From a virus: 29,751 bases of DNA. A program made the translations under genes and the position numbers. The first letter of the stretch is position 1, and the number at the start of each line of letters is the position of its first letter. Under the pieces are notes generated by a model that saw only the letters and a list, made by a program, of their open reading frames with translations, searched no databases and was not told the DNA's origin. The stretch covers positions 1 through 29,751 of the IMG/VR virus record IMGVR_UViG_3300035661_000262. One strand, written 5' to 3'. This document shows, one piece after another, positions 15,775-20,551 of this stretch.

Positions 15775-15947
15775 AGAAAGTTAATCCTCTTCATAATTAG
15801 TTCGGTAACTAGGTATAGCCCATATGGAGTACATAGAGCAAAGAATACAGCCCAAAAACCCTTAGCGAGTACAATACCTGCTAGGTATAGCATCATTGAT
15901 AATGGTAGCACTATGGCTGTAACTAAACGGATAATTAATTCTGACAT
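15771..15947 (-). CDS. Small hydrophobic membrane protein
   Basis: A 58-residue protein, MSELIIRLVTAIVLPLSMM at the start, with two closely spaced hydrophobic segments (about 4-28 and 31-50) and a basic end (MKRINFL). AAGGACAACTCA precedes the ATG, and it is the first gene after promoter P5. It ends in an ATGA overlap with the next membrane protein gene. Function unknown. Confidence 0.65.
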   Translation of the reverse strand: MSELIIRLVTAIVLPLSMMLYLAGIVLAKGFWAVFFALCTPYGLYLVTELIMKRINFL

Positions 15948-15976
15948 TGAGTTGTCCTTATTGTTTGCATGTATCT

Positions 15977-16005
15977 ATTATACTAAATTTCGACTCTTAG
16001 ATCAA
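15977..16005 (-). promoter_or_regulatory. Sigma70-type promoter P5 (thyX unit)
   Basis: TTGATC, 17 bp, TATAAT followed by AGATACATG, with GACTTG overlapping the -35 box. Drives two membrane protein genes, thyX and two further genes. Confidence 0.85.
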
Positions 16006-16013
16006 GTCAATAT

Positions 16014-16175
16014 TTATGCTACAGCATAGTTAGCTGTACGCATTTCTTCAATATCTGTGGGAGAAAGTAACTCTCCACCAGTAGCTAGGTGGAATTCAGC
16101 TACCTCTACCTTACCTTCATACACTGCGTACAAGGTTCTATCTGCCTTAGTCTCGATCAGTACTAGACGTGTCAT
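16014..16175 (-). CDS. Unknown 53-residue protein
   Basis: MTRLVLIETKADRTLYAVYEG at the start (given here over two strands), then VEVAEFHLATGG and a helical end. Compact, beta-rich, without a recognised domain. TGGAGTTAGAA lies before the ATG. It sits between the terminator after tRNA-Leu and promoter P5; a TATAAT 12 bases upstream may provide its own promoter. Confidence 0.6.
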   Translation of the reverse strand: MTRLVLIETKADRTLYAVYEGKVEVAEFHLATGGELLSPTDIEEMRTANYAVA

Positions 16176-16186
16176 TTCTAACTCCA

Positions 16187-16215
16187 ATTATACAAATAAG
16201 TAAACCCGCCGAAGC
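16187..16215 (-). promoter_or_regulatory. Weak promoter candidate for the 16.0-kb gene
   Basis: A TATAAT box (16187-16192) preceded by TTG lies 12 bases before the ATG, but there is no good -35 hexamer at 17 bp because that region is the terminator hairpin. It differs from the common design. Confidence 0.3.
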
Positions 16216-16219
16216 GGGT
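16204..16219 (-). terminator. Terminator after tRNA-Leu
   Basis: ACCCGC-TTCG-GCGGGT hairpin (read on the minus strand) with a stable UUCG loop, followed by TTACTTATTTG. Lies 5 bases beyond the tRNA-Leu CCA. Confidence 0.8.
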
Positions 16220-16224
16220 CAAAC

Positions 16225-16308
16225 TGGTACCTGAGACGGGACTCGAACCCGTATGCCCGAAGACGGGAGATTTTAAGTCTCCTGCGTATACCGTTCCGCC
16301 ACCCAGGC
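16225..16308 (-). tRNA. tRNA-Leu (TAA)
   Basis: Class II tRNA: acceptor GCCTGGG / CTCAGGT, anticodon arm GGAGA-CTTAAAA-TCTCC (TAA), long variable arm, T-arm with TTCGAGT, A73 and encoded CCA. It is the last product before the terminator. Confidence 0.92.
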
Positions 16309-16315
16309 AATATTC

Positions 16316-16648
16316 TTATAGATCAAACATATAGCTAAGAACACCCTTAAGTTCGGTACTGCCAAACTCTTTGTGGAATTTAGCTAGAGGTAGCTGAACA
16401 TACTCGCCATCAAATAGCTTCATTGCAGCCTGATAGCGGCCCACCTTCTTGCTAAACTTATCCTCCGGAGCGCAGTAGGATACTGCTACTTGTAGCATCC
16501 TAGCGTCTTCGCCCGTTGCGTCTTGTGCATACGCTACAGTAAACCCAATAGATTCAATACCAGATTCTGAGGTAATAAACTTAACGCCATTGTCCTTAGC
16601 AGCTTGCTTGTAAAACTTAGCGGATTCTTTATCGTAATTTTGTTTCAT
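16316..16648 (-). CDS. Unknown 110-residue protein
   Basis: Basic N-terminal helix (MKQNYDKESAKFYKQAAKDNG), then a beta-rich middle (IGFTVAYAQD, MLQVAVSYCAP) and a C-terminal helix. No domain recognised. GGAA precedes the ATG, and the stop lies 7 bases before tRNA-Leu, as with other genes in this region. Co-transcribed with the phosphoesterase gene. Confidence 0.65.
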   Translation of the reverse strand: MKQNYDKESAKFYKQAAKDNGVKFITSESGIESIGFTVAYAQDATGEDARMLQVAVSYCAPEDKFSKKVGRYQAAMKLFDGEYVQLPLAKFHKEFGSTELKGVLSYMFDL

Positions 16649-16666
16649 TATAGTTCCAGTGAAAGA

Positions 16667-17221
16667 TTAATTATAACGTGTTCGAGGTGAAAGATCAAGT
16701 GCAGGTTTATGCTTCTTAACTTCTTCTAGTGAAATTGGGGTGTAGTTGATTTGCTCTACACTAACACAGAAGTAACGTGGGTCAACTTGAGTACCGAATG
16801 CGGTCATTACACGCCTTGCGTGAAGGTGGCCGTGTACGTTAAATCCCCATCTACTTAGTGAGTCGGGATGCACCGGAATATGTGTAAGAAGAATGCCATC
16901 AAACTGATGGCTACCACGCACATCATAGAAATACTTACTGTATTCCTTAAGGTCTTCCATGTCATGGTTGCCCCTAATTAGTACCTTATTCCCGTTTAGA
17001 CGATCTAGGATATGAAGGAACTTCTTAGACATTGTAACATCGCCTAGGTGATATACTTTGTCCTTTGGGGTTACTACTTTATTCCATTGTGCTACCTGAT
17101 ATTCGTCACAGGCTTCTGCGTTTATGAAGTCTCTCAGAGGAGAGCCGTCTTCACGCTTAAACTTAGTATAGGGGGCTTCGTGTCCGTAATGACTATCTGA
17201 TATAAAAAATATGTTACTCAT
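16667..17221 (-). CDS. Calcineurin-like metallophosphoesterase
   Basis: A 184-residue enzyme with all metal-binding motifs in order: SDSHYGH (8-14), YHLGDV, RGNHD, LLTHIPVHP and VHGHLH. The substrate cannot be read from sequence; related small phage enzymes act on nucleotides, cyclic phosphates or nucleic acid ends. The start MSNIFF has GAGG upstream; a TTG 14 codons earlier is open but has no ribosome binding site. It lies between tRNA-Asp and tRNA-Leu in one unit, so a role in RNA end metabolism is conceivable but is inference. Confidence 0.85.
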   Translation of the reverse strand: MSNIFFISDSHYGHEAPYTKFKREDGSPLRDFINAEACDEYQVAQWNKVVTPKDKVYHLGDVTMSKKFLHILDRLNGNKVLIRGNHDMEDLKEYSKYFYDVRGSHQFDGILLTHIPVHPDSLSRWGFNVHGHLHARRVMTAFGTQVDPRYFCVSVEQINYTPISLEEVKKHKPALDLSPRTRYN

Positions 17222-17266
17222 AAGTGCCTCTAAGGGGTCGTTGGGGCCTACTCGAAAAGGCAATTC

Positions 17267-17285
17267 CGTAATCTAGAGTTACGGC
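17267..17285 (-). terminator. Hairpin between tRNA-Asp and the phosphoesterase gene
   Basis: CCGTAA / TTACGG stem with a 7-base loop, followed a few bases later on the minus strand by CCTTTTC. It may be a weak terminator or simply protect the tRNA trailer. Confidence 0.4.
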
Positions 17286-17320
17286 GTTATATCCATGTTG
17301 TAACTACCCAACAATTAATT

Positions 17321-17395
17321 TGGCGAGGCGTGGGAGAGTCGAACTCCCGTCTACGGATAGACAATCCGCGATAATAACCGTTATATGAACGCCCC
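17321..17395 (-). tRNA. tRNA-Asp (GTC)
   Basis: Acceptor GGGGCGT / ACGCCTC, anticodon arm GCGGA-TTGTCTA-TCCGT (GTC), G73 as expected for Asp, encoded CCA. Its first base directly follows the TAA of the small gene upstream. Confidence 0.92.
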
Positions 17396-17524
17396 TTAAT
17401 TTTTCTGTACAACAAACATAGGTGTGTTGTAGTAAACTTTGAACATCTGAGTAGCTCTTGCATACCCAACATTGAATTCTTTCTGAGTCAAAACAATAAC
17501 TTTATTGCGCTGTTCGATAGACAT
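17396..17524 (-). CDS. 42-residue protein abutting tRNA-Asp
   Basis: MSIEQRNKVIVLTQKEF then a Tyr/Val/Phe-rich, basic end (YARATQMFKVYYNTPMFVVQKN in part). The start is set by GGAG 8 bases upstream and by promoter P6; an earlier ATG at 17536 lies only a few bases from the predicted transcript start and within the ribosome binding site. The TAA touches the tRNA. Function unknown. Confidence 0.6.
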   Translation of the reverse strand: MSIEQRNKVIVLTQKEFNVGYARATQMFKVYYNTPMFVVQKN

Positions 17525-17546
17525 TGTATTCTCCATTGAAGTATCT

Positions 17547-17575
17547 ATTATATCAAATTTGATAAGACACTTCAA
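17547..17575 (-). promoter_or_regulatory. Sigma70-type promoter P6
   Basis: TTGAAG, 17 bp, TATAAT followed by AGATAC; ACTTG overlaps the -35 box. The A/T-rich upstream part begins immediately after the CCA of tRNA-Phe. Confidence 0.85.
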
Positions 17576-17585
17576 GTATATATTT

Positions 17586-17661
17586 TGGTCCGTCCTCGTG
17601 GGATCGAACCATGTTCCCAGGACCTTCAAACCTGCGCTATGACCACATCAGCTAAAGACGG
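17586..17661 (-). tRNA. tRNA-Phe (GAA)
   Basis: Acceptor CCGTCTT / AGGACGG, D stem GCT/AGC, anticodon loop TTGAAGG (GAA) on a CAGG/CCTG stem with a U-U at the top, T-loop TTCGATC, A73, encoded CCA. The T stem has one A-C mismatch. Confidence 0.8.
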
Positions 17662-17668
17662 ATAAATA

Positions 17669-17799
17669 CTAAAGTATAACCTGGGGATTTATGCTTTAGA
17701 CCTAGTTAGTTCTGTAAGCCTCCCAGCCAACATTTTCACGTGTCTTAGATACGTGAAGGCTCTGAACCAAGACGTACCAACATACAGATTATACTTTAG
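17669..17799 (-). ncRNA. Structured RNA between tRNA-Val and tRNA-Phe
   Basis: This stretch between tRNA-Val and tRNA-Phe has no gene but is highly folded. A perfect 11-bp outer stem, CTAAAGTATAA / TTATACTTTAG, closes it. Inside are TCTGTA / TACAGA and a hairpin TTCACGT-(9)-ACGTGAA flanked by AGCC / GGCT. It lies in the transcript from promoter P7. No known RNA family is recognised; it could be a degenerate tRNA pair or a stable phage small RNA. Confidence 0.4.
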
Positions 17800-17813
17800 C
17801 ATTTCTGCTAAAA

Positions 17814-17832
17814 TGGGAGTCTATTCCTCCCA
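17814..17832 (-). terminator. Hairpin with U tract, possible terminator
   Basis: TGGGAG / CTCCCA stem, 7-base loop, followed on the minus strand by TTTTAGC. Could end or pause transcripts before the folded RNA at 17669-17799. The remaining bases 17833-17953 hold only short hairpins (e.g. palindrome GTCCGCGGAC at 17853-17862, CGTAA/TTACG near 17900). Confidence 0.4.
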
Positions 17833-17953
17833 GCCATCCTCATGTTTTTAAGTCCGCGGACGCGCGACTATTGGTGAGTGGACTAACTCAAGTTATACGT
17901 AACCAACATTACGCTATCTACTAACTAAGTGTTTAACCTCAGGTTTTAGAATT

Positions 17954-18029
17954 TGGTAGCCAATGTCGGACTCGAACCGACATACTGTCACTTGTAAGGA
18001 GACCGCTTGAACCTCTCAGCTAATCGGCT
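17954..18029 (-). tRNA. tRNA-Val (TAC)
   Basis: Acceptor AGCCGAT / ATTGGCT, anticodon loop CTTACAA (TAC), T-arm GTCGG-TTCGAGT-CCGAC, A73, encoded CCA. The anticodon stem has one U-U mismatch. Confidence 0.88.
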
Positions 18030-18033
18030 ATAA

Positions 18034-18285
18034 TCAGAATGGTACATCATCGAACCAGTCATCAATATTAGGTAAATATCGTAGGTCTTCGATTATGCTA
18101 TGTTTTACTATTGCTAGTTTTTCGTGTACTGAAGGGTAAAACTGCTTACCCTCTTTAATAAGCCATTTAATGTAATCCGGCTTAATTTCTATTACTTCTG
18201 CTACTGTGTAGTTATTCCAGGCACCAAAAGTAAATGTATCATCTAGTCCTAGTTTAGTTCTAACTTCGTTAAACTTAATTGCCAT
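18034..18285 (-). CDS. Small DUF3820/ExoX-C-like protein between two tRNAs
   Basis: This 83-residue protein contains FTFGAWNNYTVAEVIEIKPDYIKWLIKEGKQFYP in two blocks. It resembles the short module (tFGkhKGkt...dPdYikWl) found in DUF3820 proteins and at the C terminus of some exonucleases. Its biochemical role is not established. The ATG is only two bases beyond the CCA of tRNA-Met, and the only purine-rich sequence before it (AAGAG) lies in that tRNA's acceptor stem. The stop lies 4 bases before tRNA-Val. Confidence 0.75.
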   Translation of the reverse strand: MAIKFNEVRTKLGLDDTFTFGAWNNYTVAEVIEIKPDYIKWLIKEGKQFYPSVHEKLAIVKHSIIEDLRYLPNIDDWFDDVPF

Positions 18286-18286
18286 A

Positions 18287-18364
18287 TGGTAGCTCTTATT
18301 GGATTCTAACCAATGATGGCGGCTTATGAGACCGCTGCATTAGGACAAACTATGCTAAAGAGCC
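18287..18364 (-). tRNA. tRNA with CAT anticodon (Met or Ile2)
   Basis: Acceptor GGCTCTT / AAGAGCT, anticodon arm GCGGT-CTCATAA-GCCGC (CAT), T-loop TTAGAAT (C56 replaced by A), A73, encoded CCA. Sequence alone does not separate elongator Met from a tRNA-Ile whose C34 is modified to lysidine. The position-1 pair is not that of an initiator. Confidence 0.88.
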
Positions 18365-18365
18365 A

Positions 18366-18584
18366 TTAACCTGGACCACGTCCGTCGTGTGGGATATAGG
18401 GTTTAGAACTATCGTAATTAACTGCCATACACTCAGGACAGTTAAATTTACGGTAACTTCCCTCTCGCTGATCGCTAAATGCTTCAGCTTCTGATTCCTT
18501 GTACTCAATCACAGATGTACAAGTATTACAGGTACATCTGTAAACACGTTCAGAAGGCTTTATACCTCTAATAATTACTCTCAT
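18366..18584 (-). CDS. Small zinc-ribbon protein
   Basis: A 72-residue protein: MRVIIRGIKPSERVYRCTC at the start, CTCNTC then NCPEC about 30 residues later, a pair of CxxC knuckles that should bind zinc, and a polar tail (PYIPHDGRGPG). GGAGGTAAT lies before the ATG, which starts just after the stop of the acidic gene upstream. The longer open frame upstream is ignored because it reads through that gene. The stop codon lies one base before tRNA-Met. Confidence 0.75.
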   Translation of the reverse strand: MRVIIRGIKPSERVYRCTCNTCTSVIEYKESEAEAFSDQREGSYRKFNCPECMAVNYDSSKPYIPHDGRGPG

Positions 18585-18585
18585 A

Positions 18586-18897
18586 TTACCTCCAGTCCCA
18601 CTCGCCACCACCAGCCTTAAGACCGTCATGCTTCTTGGGATCGTATTCTTCCCACCATCCGTCAATATCGTCAGAATACGGATCGTCGTCCTCAGGATCA
18701 GCGTCATCAGGACGGTCAGATTCAGGGTAGATACCATAGGATTCTGCAAACTGAACCGCATAGTCCCAGGCGGTATCGTTTAAGCTGTTTGGATACGTAT
18801 CAGCCTTCCAATCGTTATATTCTTCGTCGCTAACAAGGTATGCCTCAGCACTCTCCATACCCACTCCGCAGAATACGCGTAAAATCATTTTGTGCAT
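18586..18897 (-). CDS. Unknown highly acidic protein
   Basis: This 103-residue protein has a hydrophobic N-terminal strand (MHKMILRVFCGVGM) and a very acidic C-terminal part with runs such as DDADPEDDDPYSDD, ending GGGEWDWR. Such DNA-mimic-like acidity occurs in some phage anti-restriction or anti-defence proteins, but I see no specific match. AAAGGAATTGAA precedes the ATG, just after promoter P7. Confidence 0.7.
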   Translation of the reverse strand: MHKMILRVFCGVGMESAEAYLVSDEEYNDWKADTYPNSLNDTAWDYAVQFAESYGIYPESDRPDDADPEDDDPYSDDIDGWWEEYDPKKHDGLKAGGGEWDWR

Positions 18898-18925
18898 TTC
18901 AATTCCTTTTTCAATCTATACATAG

Positions 18926-18954
18926 ATTATACATTGAAAAAGAAACAATATCAA
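18926..18954 (-). promoter_or_regulatory. Sigma70-type promoter P7
   Basis: TTGATA, 17 bp, TATAAT; CACTTG overlaps the -35 box. Drives the acidic and zinc-ribbon genes, tRNA-Met, the 18.0-kb gene, tRNA-Val, the folded RNA and tRNA-Phe. Confidence 0.85.
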
Positions 18955-18987
18955 GTGAGAGATTAGACAGGTTGGAATCTAGCTAAT

Positions 18988-19011
18988 AACCACCGCTATG
19001 CGCGGTGGGTT
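18988..19011 (-). terminator. Terminator after the tRNA-like minihelix
   Basis: CCACCGC / GCGGTGG stem extended by A-U pairs, 5-base loop, followed on the minus strand by TTATTAG. Ends the unit that starts at P8. Confidence 0.75.
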
Positions 19012-19014
19012 AAT

Positions 19015-19069
19015 TGGTCGGGGCCCCTGAGGTCATGACTTCTCAGGATGCTGCAACAGTGTGGCCCCG
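19015..19069 (-). ncRNA. 55-nt tRNA-like minihelix with encoded ACCA
   Basis: Ends form a perfect 7-bp acceptor-like stem, CGGGGCC / GGCCCCG, followed by A and CCA exactly as in a tRNA 3' end. Inside, CCTGAG / CTCAGG forms a second stem with a 10-base loop stacked next to the acceptor, where the T-arm would be; about 15 unpaired bases replace the D and anticodon arms. There is no TTC-type T-loop. The 5' end touches the stop of a 31-codon gene, the same arrangement as tRNA-Asp. Probably a processed small RNA or tRNA remnant. Confidence 0.5.
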
Positions 19070-19165
19070 TTAGAGTTTTAGTACCTCTACGTCAATGAAT
19101 CCGTGTTCATCGATAGACCAAAGTAGAAATACTTTTGGTTTTTCTGCTAAGTTTAGGTACGTCAT
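19070..19165 (-). CDS. 31-residue peptide between two tRNA-type elements
   Basis: MTYLNLAEKPKVFLLWSIDE and a short remainder ending EVLKL. The ATG is preceded by GGAGGAACCATATAA, in which GGAGGA is the acceptor 3' strand of tRNA-Ile, so cleavage of the tRNA would remove the ribosome binding site. The stop directly precedes the minihelix. Short, so it may be chance, but spacing and signals match the neighbouring small genes. Confidence 0.45.
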   Translation of the reverse strand: MTYLNLAEKPKVFLLWSIDEHGFIDVEVLKL

Positions 19166-19170
19166 TTATA

Positions 19171-19245
19171 TGGTTCCTCCGCTAAGAATCGAACTTAGAA
19201 TAAAGCCTTATCAAGGCTACGTTATAACCGTTTAACTAAAGAGGA
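19171..19245 (-). tRNA. tRNA-Ile (GAT)
   Basis: Acceptor TCCTCTT / CGGAGGA (one mismatch at 7-66), D stem GTTA/TAAC, anticodon loop TTGATAA (GAT), T-arm CTAAG-TTCGATT-CTTAG, A73, encoded CCA. Confidence 0.88.
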
Positions 19246-19253
19246 ATATTTGT

Positions 19254-19326
19254 AATACGTGATAGGGATCGAACCTACATAAAACAGGGTTGCAATCTGC
19301 TCCCTAGCCATTCGGGTCACACGTAT
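19254..19326 (-). tRNA. tRNA-Cys (GCA)
   Basis: Perfect acceptor ATACGTG / CACGTAT, anticodon loop TTGCAAC (GCA), T-loop TTCGATC, U73 as expected for Cys. The next bases are ACA, so CCA is not encoded and must be added after transcription, unlike most tRNAs here. Confidence 0.87.
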
Positions 19327-19331
19327 ATTGT

Positions 19332-19586
19332 TTAGTGTTGGTAAGATACGGGGGTGAATATAGAAGATAGAGAAAATACTCTTTGCTTCTCTGTCTTAAG
19401 CTCTAGTACATTAATTTGACCCATCTCACTGTCAGAGTAGTGAGTTTGCATACTCTTAAATGACGAAAACTCAGTGTCATCCTGAAGATAGCTCTGTGCT
19501 GCCTCAAGACGGGAATTGGCAGAAACTAGCTCCTGCTTTAGCTCATCAGTCATATATGCGTAAAATGCAACTACATACTTATTCAT
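19332..19586 (-). CDS. Unknown 84-residue protein
   Basis: MNKYVVAFYAYMTDELKQEL at the start, then a helical Ala/Gln-rich region (ANSRLEAAQSYL) and a Ser-rich middle (SSFKSMQTHYSDSEMG). No domain recognised. First gene after promoter P8; its stop lies 5 bases before tRNA-Cys. Confidence 0.65.
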   Translation of the reverse strand: MNKYVVAFYAYMTDELKQELVSANSRLEAAQSYLQDDTEFSSFKSMQTHYSDSEMGQINVLELKTEKQRVFSLSSIFTPVSYQH

Positions 19587-19613
19587 TTTATTACTCCGTT
19601 TGCGTATGTGTCT

Positions 19614-19642
19614 ATTATACAGAAATCTAACAGTGTAATCAA
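19614..19642 (-). promoter_or_regulatory. Sigma70-type promoter P8
   Basis: TTGATT, 17 bp, TATAAT followed by AGACACA, with ACTTG at the -35. Drives the 19.3-kb gene, tRNA-Cys, tRNA-Ile, the 31-codon gene and the minihelix. Confidence 0.85.
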
Positions 19643-19711
19643 GTAAGAACTTTTAGGCTTCAGATTATCACTTTAACTTAGCCCTATCTTTAAGCGCTGG
19701 GTACCTTTAAT

Positions 19712-19802
19712 TGGCGGAAGCTTAGAGAGTCGAACTCTAAAGGCGGTATTAGCACTCGGCAGTTTTCAAGACTGATCCCATCACCAGTTGGGTTGAGCTT
19801 CC
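19712..19802 (-). tRNA. tRNA-Ser (TGA)
   Basis: Class II: acceptor GGAAGCT / AGCTTCC, anticodon loop CTTGAAA (TGA) on a CAGT/ACTG stem, long variable arm, T-arm with TTCGACT, G73 typical of Ser, encoded CCA. Confidence 0.9.
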
Positions 19803-19804
19803 TT

Positions 19805-19859
19805 ATTAGTTACTATACTGCTAGGCTGCCGGACTCAAACCAGCAATATAGTAACTAAT
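19805..19859 (-). ncRNA. Hairpin with 13-bp stem enclosing a T-arm-like loop
   Basis: A perfect 13-bp outer stem (ATTAGTTACTATA / TATAGTAACTAAT) encloses GCTGG-TTTGAGT-CCGGC, which has the stem length and loop pattern of a tRNA T-arm, plus a 10-base 3' bulge. It ends two bases before tRNA-Ser(TGA) begins. No anticodon or D arm is present. May be a tRNA-mimic small RNA or a leader guiding processing. Confidence 0.45.
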
Positions 19860-20032
19860 GCTCACTTATTATTTTATAAGGAAAGTGAGCGAAACCTCAT
19901 CGAGTTCACGCTGCTAAGCGGAATTCCTCGAAGTATGTGTCATCATTTGCATTTAGACGTTTTATGCGATTTACGGTCGTCATCTACCGTGATGTAGTTA
20001 ATACTTAGTCTAGTCAATCGAAAACATATTCA
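19860..20032 (-). other. Hairpin-rich stretch without a gene
   Basis: No coding frame is supported here. Visible structures are GCTCACTT / AAGTGAGC (19860-19890), the imperfect hairpin at 19901-19930 (CGAG, TTC, CGCT pairing with AGCG, GAA, CTCG) and a short ACGGT / ACCGT hairpin near 19975. It is transcribed from P9 as part of the tRNA-Ser unit. Could be degenerate tRNAs or small RNAs. Confidence 0.4.
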
Positions 20033-20113
20033 CCCCCATTAGTAATAGCTTTCACGGTTTATCTTTCCGTTCCTGAATACACAGACAAAAGCTATTACTG
20101 GTGGAGGTGGGGG
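20033..20113 (-). ncRNA. Long hairpin RNA between two tRNA-Ser genes
   Basis: Two coaxial perfect stems: CCCCCA / TGGGGG outside and AGTAATAGCTTT / AAAGCTATTACT (12 bp) inside, with a 35-base apical loop holding a small CGG/CCG hairpin. The G tract can instead pair as GGGGC / GCCCC at 20110-20125, so the two folds compete. No gene or known family seen. Confidence 0.4.
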
Positions 20114-20152
20114 CGGCGAAGCCCCGTCTTGCCTATGTTCATATCACATTCA

Positions 20153-20183
20153 AAATTCACTAGGTTTGGCGCCTAGGGAATTT
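20153..20183 (-). other. Stable hairpin beyond tRNA-Ser(GCT)
   Basis: AAATTC-x-CTAGG-(7)-CCTAG-x-GAATTT, an 11-bp stem with one mismatch and a 7-base loop, 13 bases after the tRNA CCA. No U tract, so probably a trailer structure or RNase barrier rather than a terminator. Confidence 0.4.
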
Positions 20184-20195
20184 ACACATCAATTC

Positions 20196-20285
20196 TGGTG
20201 GAAGGTGAAGGGATCGAACCTTCGCTCCGATTGCTCAAAGTCCGTGGTTTAGCAAACCAGACTATTACCTCTCTAGCAACCTTCC
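20196..20285 (-). tRNA. tRNA-Ser (GCT)
   Basis: Class II: acceptor GGAAGGT / ACCTTCC, anticodon loop TTGCTAA (GCT), variable arm, T-arm GAAGG-TTCGATC-CCTTC, A73 (G is usual for Ser), encoded CCA. Lies 3 bases after the stop of the upstream small gene. Confidence 0.88.
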
Positions 20286-20288
20286 GTG

Positions 20289-20483
20289 TTATACTGGTGA
20301 TCCATATTGCGGGAACGTCATTCGCGTGTTACATGCGGGGCAGATCAGTGCCCTGAAATAGCCCTTATCTCCTAGATAATCAGAACTATAATCTTCGTAC
20401 AGGTCATCTACACTGAATTCGATTAAAGAACCACAGTATTTATGTACTTTCTGAAAAATGCCATTCTTAATTACGGTAGCCAT
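20289..20483 (-). CDS. Small putative zinc protein ahead of tRNA-Ser
   Basis: A 64-residue protein, MATVIKNGIFQKVHKYCGSL at the start, acidic in the middle (SVDDLYEDYSSDYLGDK), with CPAC near the end that could bind zinc together with the earlier Cys. The open frame continues upstream through promoter P9, so the ATG after AGAGAATATA is chosen. Function unknown. Confidence 0.65.
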   Translation of the reverse strand: MATVIKNGIFQKVHKYCGSLIEFSVDDLYEDYSSDYLGDKGYFRALICPACNTRMTFPQYGSPV

Positions 20484-20520
20484 TATATTCTCTTTGGTTA
20501 AATCTGCCCAATCAACATAT

Positions 20521-20549
20521 ATTATACGATGATTGGGCACCCTTATCAA
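20521..20549 (-). promoter_or_regulatory. Sigma70-type promoter P9
   Basis: TTGATA, 17 bp, TATAAT, with AACTTG at the -35 and AAATTT upstream. It lies immediately after the nadV stop and overlaps a near-palindrome (TGCCCAATCA / TGATTGGGCA) that could act as an operator or weak terminator. Confidence 0.85.
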
Positions 20550-20551
20550 GT

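Noticed and set aside
17222-17263. Longer form of the phosphoesterase starting at TTG
   Set aside because: The catalytic fold begins at MSNIFF, which has GAGG upstream; the extension has no family match.
17788-17793. TATAAT upstream of tRNA-Phe as a twelfth promoter
   Set aside because: It has no TTG-type hexamer 16-18 bp upstream and is part of the 11-bp stem of the folded RNA.
18585-18761. N-terminal extension of the zinc-ribbon gene
   Set aside because: It reads through the acidic gene in another frame; GGAGGTAAT before the ATG at 18584 decides the start.
19805-20183. Repeated hairpins considered as a CRISPR array
   Set aside because: The stems differ in sequence and spacing; there is no common repeat or set of equal-length spacers.
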